NCBI GenBank assembly: GCA_003255065.1
Contig: QAOA01005893.1
Span: 166,991 to 230,990 of the forward strand
Length of the DNA: 64,000 nucleotides
DNA from: Cercis canadensis
Lineage: Eukaryota > Streptophyta > Magnoliopsida > Fabales > Fabaceae
Direction: 5' to 3'
The position numbers and the translations under genes were made by a program. The notes beneath the pieces were generated by a model, which saw only the letters and a program-made list of their open reading frames with translations, was not told the DNA's origin and searched no databases. Positions 57,639 to 64,000 of this stretch are shown here, one piece after another (position 1 is the first letter of the stretch; each line of letters opens with the position of its first letter).

Positions 57639-58283
57639 TTGAGATTTTTGTACAAACTTGTCTTAACAGCAAAGAGGACAATGGGGAGGTGCAAGGCGTT
57701 TAAGCTTGAAGGATATTGTCCTAGATGCTGCATTTTAAGCTTTTTAAGGACGGAATGCCAATGGATTTTCTTGGTTTTTTTCTTATGCTTATAAATAAAT
57801 AGCGAAAGCATTTGAGGGATTCAAACTGAGGGAATGGATGAGAAAATCAGCCTAATAACTAGGAGCATGCTCTAGTAAACTATAGCTCTTCTTCAACTAC
57901 TTTCTTGGTTGTTAATATAAATAATAATAGTAATAATAAAAATACTTTCTTAGAAAAATGAATACTATGAATCACATTTTTTTTTTCTTTTTTTCTAAGC
58001 TGCCCCACACGGTGCTGCAGGCGATTTTATTATAAGTCTTATATTAATTAAGAACCTATGTTCAGCAAAGAACAATGACACCAATCACAGAAGCTGAGGG
58101 TATAATTAAGAAGCTCTGTCCAGCAAAAACTTTTATACTAATTAGCATGGTCAGGTCTAGGAGTAAGCATAATTTTGGCTACAAATTAAGAAGAATCGTG
58201 AAAAGTAATTAATTTTATGCCCAGGTGTTACCTCAGGTTGTGTCAGCGCCATTGTTGTTCTTATTTGCTGAAAATCCTTGGTT
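57639..58283. other. Spacer between the D-type relic and kinase K
   Basis: 57639-57800 matches the 5' flank of copy D. 58170-58283 matches 36050-36170. No gene is seen. Confidence 0.45.
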
Positions 58284-59399
58284 CTAATTGGCATTCTCTG
58301 GTTGAGGAGTAATCATGGTGGATGATAAGCTATAGTCACCTCTAGGATTGGTATAATCTGCCTCCTCCTGCGATGCCAGAGCATGCTCAAGTTCCACCTC
58401 CACCTCACCCATTGCTGGTCTTTCATTTGGCTCAAAAAGCAAGCATCTTTCTGCAACATCCATGAACATTTTCCAACACTCAGGTGCAATTTTTCCCATC
58501 AGAAACGGATCAACAATCTCATCAACCTTGCCCTCTTGCACAAGATTATATACCTGCGAGGGTAAGAAAGAAGACCCTTGTGAATGCTCATTCTCACCGT
58601 TGTCCACCACAACCTGGTTCTTTAGCTGGTCCATAATTGAGTGCGGGTGTTTCGCACATACCACTACTAGCAGAACCATACCAAAGGAAAAGACATCACA
58701 TTTTTCTGTCAAAGTATTGCTTAGGTAGCAACACTCAGGGGCCATGAATCCAACAGTCCCTGCATGTCGGACCTTTGTTAAAGGTTTGGGTTTTGACATA
58801 GAAAGTGACCCTTTTAAGCATAAACCAAAATTTGAGAGTTTAGGTACCCAATTCTGATCTAAAAGAATGTTACTGGGTTCCACACCACGGTGAAAAATGG
58901 TACGCTTTGCTCCTGCGTGAAGGTAGTGCAATCCACGTGCTGTACCTATGCAAATTTCAAGCCTTCTCTTCCATGGAAGTGGATCAACGTTGAGGATGTT
59001 TCTATCATGAAGGTGATCATGAAGGGAGCGATTAGCCATGTGTGCATATTCATGTACAAGGACTAGCTCCTTTTTCTCAATGCAAAATCCAATCAGAGAC
59101 ATGAGATTCGGGTGGTGGAGCTGACAAAGAAACTGAACCTCGTTCTTGAACTCTGAGACACCATAAAATGGTCTTTCTTCGAATCTCTTGACTGCAACTG
59201 CGGTAGTACCGTTTTTCAGATATCCTTTGTAAACAGTGGTTAATCCAGCTAGCTCAATTCCCAAAGTCTCGTTGAAGTTGTTTGTCACTGATCGGATCTC
59301 AGCAAAAGAAAAACGATGGCAAAGTTCCTCTATAATTGTTGATGGTTGTTTCCTTGGAATCCCCTTCGAGAAACAAGACAGATGAGAAAGAAACTCCAT
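58284..59399 (-). CDS. Chimeric pseudokinase, copy K (J-type front, B-type back)
   Basis: About 371 residues from MEFLSHLSCFSKG; an upstream ATG at 59585 is open in frame, as in J. The first half (FAEIRSVTNNFNET, VAVKRFEE, LPWKRRLEICIGTARG) follows J. From GLHYLHAGAK on it follows B (QNWVPKL, LKGSLSMSKPKPL, GDYSLSSTMITPQPENAN). The switch lies between 58924 and 58942. The catalytic loop is HRG with EP for KP (Gly172 for the catalytic Asp) and DFG is NFG, so two key acids are lost. The frame is intact. Probable pseudokinase made by recombination or gene conversion. Confidence 0.85.
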   Translation of the reverse strand: MEFLSHLSCFSKGIPRKQPSTIIEELCHRFSFAEIRSVTNNFNETLGIELAGLTTVYKGYLKNGTTAVAVKRFEERPFYGVSEFKNEVQFLCQLHHPNLMSLIGFCIEKKELVLVHEYAHMANRSLHDHLHDRNILNVDPLPWKRRLEICIGTARGLHYLHAGAKRTIFHRGVEPSNILLDQNWVPKLSNFGLCLKGSLSMSKPKPLTKVRHAGTVGFMAPECCYLSNTLTEKCDVFSFGMVLLVVVCAKHPHSIMDQLKNQVVVDNGENEHSQGSSFLPSQVYNLVQEGKVDEIVDPFLMGKIAPECWKMFMDVAERCLLFEPNERPAMGEVEVELEHALASQEEADYTNPRGDYSLSSTMITPQPENAN

Positions 59400-59585
59400 T
59401 TCAACTGTGGTTGAAATCTTGAAGAAGATTGATGGGAAAAAAGCTAGTCGTTGAAGAGGATCAGGTTGCCGAGTCTTCTGTGTTAGGCTCCAAATAATGA
59501 TGCCGAGTGGGGTATAGATGAGTCGAGGAGTTCCTTTGTTATTTCTCTTTTCACACCTATAAAGCTGCTTTTCTTCATTAAACAC

Positions 59586-60341
59586 ATTAAATTACAGAAT
59601 ATGCGTCAATATTTTGTCAATGTCATATAATCCTCCAATCCAAATCCAACCCATTTACATTCTTATTTCAAAAAAAAAAAAAAATTCTTTTTCTTTTGGC
59701 CCTTTTTCTTGTCGGTGTAGCATCAAGAGATTTCAAGATAGTTTAACTAAAAAATATCAACAAACTTTAAAAACATAACTATACTGCATTTCATTGAGAA
59801 AATGATAACCTTACACCTTTTTTTTTTTTTTTTTTGCTACAATTCTAAATTTGATTGTGAAACTCACAAGCACCAAAGACGTCAACTTCAGTACCATTCA
59901 GTTATAAGCTATTTAATATAATCTTACATTTTTTTTAAGAGGTAAAAGCTTTTTATAATCTAAGTTTTCAATTAAACCAATTAAACTTGCAGGCTATGAC
60001 TTCATCAATCAATAGTTGTTTAGACTTTTATTTGCATTAATTAATCTTGTACCAAATGTTAGATGACAAATTAGTTAAGTAACAATGGACCACATGGTAT
60101 AGAAGGCAATTTCTTAGAACCCACGGACCTGTAAAAAATAGATAGGAAGGAGTCCAGACAGGTGTCCGTTGTAAAAGAAATTTTTGATTTGAAGCATTGG
60201 AAAATCTTCAAGTTAAACGCGTTTACAAGAACAAGAATAATTTTAATACGACAACATCCGATCAAACTCATCTTCTGGCTTTTCTTTTTTCCTAATTGTG
60301 TCATTACTAAAATGAAAATTATAGTATAGTTCATGTCCACA
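59586..60341. repeat. 5' flank of K, duplicated upstream of J
   Basis: Matches 46348-47122. It continues past ttcatgtccaca, where the J copy ends at an N. Confidence 0.75.
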
Positions 60342-61929
60342 TTAAATATAGTTCTCATGACAAGTCTGGATTTTCCGATAGGAGTGATTCTGAAGGACCA
60401 CCAAAGAACATCTTGTATACTTCATTAGAAGAAGAAAAAAATGTATCCTACTCTTATGGAAGTGATAGCTTTGTTTTACGTTTTTCATGTTGTTTTTGAC
60501 ATCTTTGAAATTTATGTTATTCTTCTCTTATTAATAATCAATGACATGTTGACACCCACTAATTAACATGCGTATCAATTCACATTTATAATTAATTATA
60601 AAACTAATGAATGGCTAATGGTATTTTTGAATACTTCAGAATTTCAGTAAAATTAAATAGCAGATTTACATGTGAAAAAAAAAATGGAGGGAAGAGATGG
60701 GAGAGAGGAAGTTGTCAAGTTAAAATGACACTTTTTTTGTCTCTTTTTTCTTGTAATCTCTTAAACAATATTTCTTGTCGTGTAATTTGACTCTTTTGGG
60801 GATACCTAATACCAAAGACATTAACCACAGTTGATCAACCACTTTTTCCTCCTTTTATCTCTAATAACATAATAATTGCAGCATAGGTCATGTCAACAAA
60901 TTATAAATCCCTTTTTCTCTCTCCTAGTTTGGGTTGAATGCTATATTGATTGACCAACAAGCGATTAGTTCAACAATTAGTAAATTGAGCTCTCGCATAC
61001 GCTCTTGATTGTAGTTAAGGGTTCGATGTTGAAAGTATTGTTAGGAGATGAGAAACCGTAATTACTCTAATTTTTTAACGAGATTAATCTCACTCCAATT
61101 GGGTAGAGTAAGATACTCGTGATATTAATTAAAAAATGCTATATTAGTTAGGACATGTCCACCAAACCAACAAGCCATGTGGTAAACTTGTTCATAGTTC
61201 TCAAAAGTGAAGATTTTCTCAAGTAAGTATTTTTTTACCCCCTCAAAACTCAAGTTTTCTTTTTTCATGGAAGTGACTCTCAAGGACCTCCAAAGAGCAT
61301 GTTGAACGACTAGCAAGCAGTAAAGAATTTTCCTTCTTATTAATAATCATGAACATGAATGGAGTACCTAAAGAAAAAACACAGTTGATTAACGACTTCC
61401 CTATAAACCTAACGTTACCATCGAACCTATTATTTTCTACCTATACTCTCCCAAGCTTTGTTTTCATAACTTGAGAACGGCATATGAAAGTATCAACAAA
61501 CCAAATTGTAGCTGTCATGTTGCTGTATTGCTTATAAACTTTAATGGGCTTCAGTTTCGCAAGATGAGGGGGACCAAAAAAGTGTCTGTGTTCAAATCGA
61601 GTGTGAAAAGTGAAAAGTGAAAACTGAAAAGCAATCCAACAATAGTAGACCAGTTTCCACTTCATGTTCAAATCGAGCATCTTTGCTTAGTGACTGACAA
61701 CTCCTTCCCCTATTTTCTTGTGAGAATATTCCAATGTCCAAATGTGTCTGTATCTTCCTTAAAATTTAATCAGTTTCCTTCGTTTTCTCAGCCAAGACAG
61801 AAAACAAGCATTAAACTAAACATAAACAGCCTTCATCTCTTGGAGATTTTCCATTTCTTTTCTCTCTCAGCCTATTTATGCATTCCATTAATTTGGAACC
61901 TCCGAGGAATTCTAATTCATTTTCTCCAA
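60342..61929. other. Intergenic, upstream of the PLC-X gene
   Basis: AT-rich. Two related short stretches (60388-60420 and 61260-61310, gactctcaaggacctccaaag type) lie about 870 bp apart in the same direction. The last 200 bp should hold the promoter and leader of the PLC-X gene. No other gene is seen. Confidence 0.45.
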
Positions 61930-63802
61930 ATGGATCTGCGAAAGTGGTTGCTTTTGGTCATAGTTCCCCTGTTTTACAGTGTTGCTGTGGCTTGCTCTAA
62001 TGGAGGTTGCAGGGTTTGTCTCTCCCACTGCTTCACCAATTAATGATATTTCTACCTTATTTCCATTTCCATTGGTGCATACTTTCTCATTTAGAATCTT
62101 CTCTATTAGCTTCTGGATGAGTGCTCATCTGATGGAGATTGTGAAGCAGGGCTCTATTGTTTCTCTTGCCCACCTGGGTTTTCAGGCTCTAGGTGTATAA
62201 GATCCGCCATCACAGACCAATTCAAGCTCATAGTAAGAATACCCAACTCTTAAATTTTATTTGTTTTCCTCAAACACAACACATAGATTACAACTTCTTC
62301 ATGACATTGAACAAAGTCAAAGCCTTTTCTGGGGAATCTGATTTTATTATGTTGTTAATTGTTCTTTTCTCTTTTTTTTTTTTTTCTTATTAGAACAATT
62401 CCCTGCCTTTCAACAAATATGCATTTTTGACAACACACAATGCTTTCGCCATTGATGGGGAGCCATCTCACACTGGAATACCTCGAGTAACCGTTGATAA
62501 CCAAGAAGACAGCGTCACCCAGCAGCTAAATGTATGTGAAACAGTACCACGATTAGTTTATGCCTAATAATTACTTGGTCATTGTATTGCTAATTACAAC
62601 TTATATGTTTTGATTACCATTTTGCAGAATGGAGTTCGGGGATTAATGCTAGATACATATGATTTTGATGGAGATGTCTGGTTATGCCATTCATTTGGAG
62701 GACAATGCCATGACTACACAGCTTTTGTATGTTACAAGTTAAAACTCTTCTTCTGTCATGTTTCTATTCGTTCTATGCTTCTCGAATTTGTTTTGGGGAA
62801 AACAGAAAGATTGCAAACTCTAACACTGAAGTTACTAACAAGTAGGAACCAGCAATAGATACACTGAAGGAAATTGAAGCCTTTTTATCAGCAAACCCAT
62901 CAGAGATTGTGACCCTAATCTTGGAAGATTATGTAGGCCCAAATGGGTTGACAAAGGTCTTCAATGATTCTGGTCTGATGAAGTATTGGTTTCCTGTGAC
63001 AAGCATGCCAAAGAATGGTCAAGATTGGCCTCTAGTTAGTGATATGGTTGCCAAAAACCAAAGATTACTAGTATTCACTTCAATCAAGTCCAAGGAAGAA
63101 AGTGAAGGCATTGCTTATCAGTGGAATTACATAGTTGAAAATCAATGTAAGAAATAATTTTCTGTGCAAGCTATTTCTATCAAAACAAACTTAGCCGAAA
63201 AGAATCATTCATTCTTAGTCACTTTTCCTATTTCTTGAACTTAAAATTGTGTAGATGGAAATGGTGGAAGAAATGCAGGAAGCTGTCCTAAAAGGGCAGA
63301 ATCATCAACCCTTGATGACAAAAGTAAATCTTTGGTGCTGGTTAACTATTTCCGAACCACTCCGTTTAGGCCAATCGCATGTGCAGATAATGCTGGTGGT
63401 CTCATTAACATGCTTAGCACTTGTTATGCAGCTGCTGGAAACCGTTGGGCCAATTTCATTGCCGTTGATTATTACAAGGTATAAGTTTTATTTATTTTCT
63501 CCATTATTCCTTCTAATTATGGTATCTTTCTCATACTTTGGGGTCATTATGCAGCGGAGTGAGGGAGGAGGATCCTTTCAAGCTGTGGATACTATGAATG
63601 GGAAGCTCTTGTGTGGGTGCGATGATGTTCACGCATGTGTGGTAAAGCAATAAACTTCCATTAATCTTGCACTCGGAAGGAAAAATTCACGCTTTTAACT
63701 ATAATTTTTTAAAAGTTCTATGCCTTTTGTTTTCAGCCTGGATCAACTTCACAAGCTTGCACAGCACAGAAAACACAGCAGAACCTTTCTGGAAATTCTT
63801 GA
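61930..63802 (+). CDS. Secreted PI-PLC X-domain protein (At5g67130-like)
   Basis: Eight exons join in phase: 61930-62013, 62110-62232, 62394-62531, 62628-62726, 62846-63146, 63255-63478, 63555-63641 and 63737-63802, giving 373 residues. An N-terminal hydrophobic signal (KWLLLVIVPLFYSVAVA) is followed by a Cys-rich segment (CSSDGDC, YCFSCPPG). The PLC-X domain has the catalytic His in TTHNAF, then NGVRGLMLDTYDF, WLCHSFGGQC, EIVTLILEDYV, YWFPV and LLVFTS. A Cys-rich end (LLCGCDDVHAC) follows. The plant family is related to phosphatidylinositol-specific phospholipase C; enzyme activity is not proven for most members. The protein ends NLSGNS, without the hydrophobic GPI-anchor tail found in some relatives, so it may be fully secreted. 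Confidence 0.9.
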
Positions 63803-64000
63803 GAGCTTGGCAATCATTGTAAATTTTCAGCCGTATAAATCATTATTGATCATTCAGCCGTATAAATTTGTGCATCACATGGGTGATGGCACTAGTTAAT
63901 AATAACCCATGAATGAAATGCCTAAAAGGTAACCACAGTTTATCAACCACTTTCCTATTGTTAAAATTAACATTGCCATTTAAGCTCATGATTTTGCATT

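Noticed and set aside
61441-61680. 79-residue minus-strand frame before the PLC-X gene
   Set aside because: No homology recognised, AT-rich promoter region, no splice or family support.

Overview
The window is nuclear DNA of a flowering plant, most likely a woody eudicot. The evidence is spliced genes with GT-AG introns, long AT-rich spacers, plant-type retroelements, a plant CC-NBS-LRR gene and a plant PI-PLC-X gene. The species cannot be named from the sequence alone. Eight single N bases sit in the sequence, and several are flanked by the same short sequence on both sides, so they look like contig joins.

Layout. (1) 1-4074 (+) is the 3' part of a mitochondrial carrier gene of the SLC25A44 type. 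(2) 5645-7813 (-) is a seven-exon DUF2039 (C9orf85-like) zinc-knuckle gene. (3) 9767-36226 is a tandem array of receptor-like cytoplasmic kinase genes, nearly all on the minus strand: full-length copies A (9767), B (15398), C (21613), D (24022), E (30097) and F (33010), plus fragments at 12836, 15237, 34500, 35032 (+) and 36160. The spacers are duplicated too and carry a solo LTR, a CACTA element, Harbinger-like pieces with a Myb/SANT ORF1 relic, and foldback elements. (4) 39256-43117 (+) is a two-exon CC-NB-ARC-LRR resistance gene of RPP8/RPP13 type lying inside the kinase array. (5) 45097-47283 holds kinase copy J and the start of a lost copy L. (6) 47707-57032 is a young, complete Ty3/gypsy element of the Tat lineage, inserted on the minus strand, with 379-bp LTRs, an AAATC target-site duplication, a broken gag-pol and an intact spliced gene on the opposite strand. 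(7) 57540-59399 holds a kinase relic and kinase copy K, a J/B chimera. (8) 61930-63802 (+) is an eight-exon secreted PI-PLC X-domain gene.

Main biological point. The kinases resemble the kinase domain of CrRLK1L receptors (FERONIA/ANXUR type) but have no malectin ectodomain or membrane segment, and start with a short MGIL..C leader. Only copy A keeps all canonical catalytic residues. Copies B, C, E, F, J and K have lost the catalytic Asp of HRD, the Asp of DFG, or both; D keeps both Asp but has HGD and DLG. The reading frames stay open and the ATP-binding Lys is kept in all eight. This is therefore an expanding pseudokinase array beside, and historically duplicated with, sequence from the leader of an NLR gene. 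A guard/decoy arrangement is a reasonable hypothesis but is not shown by sequence alone.
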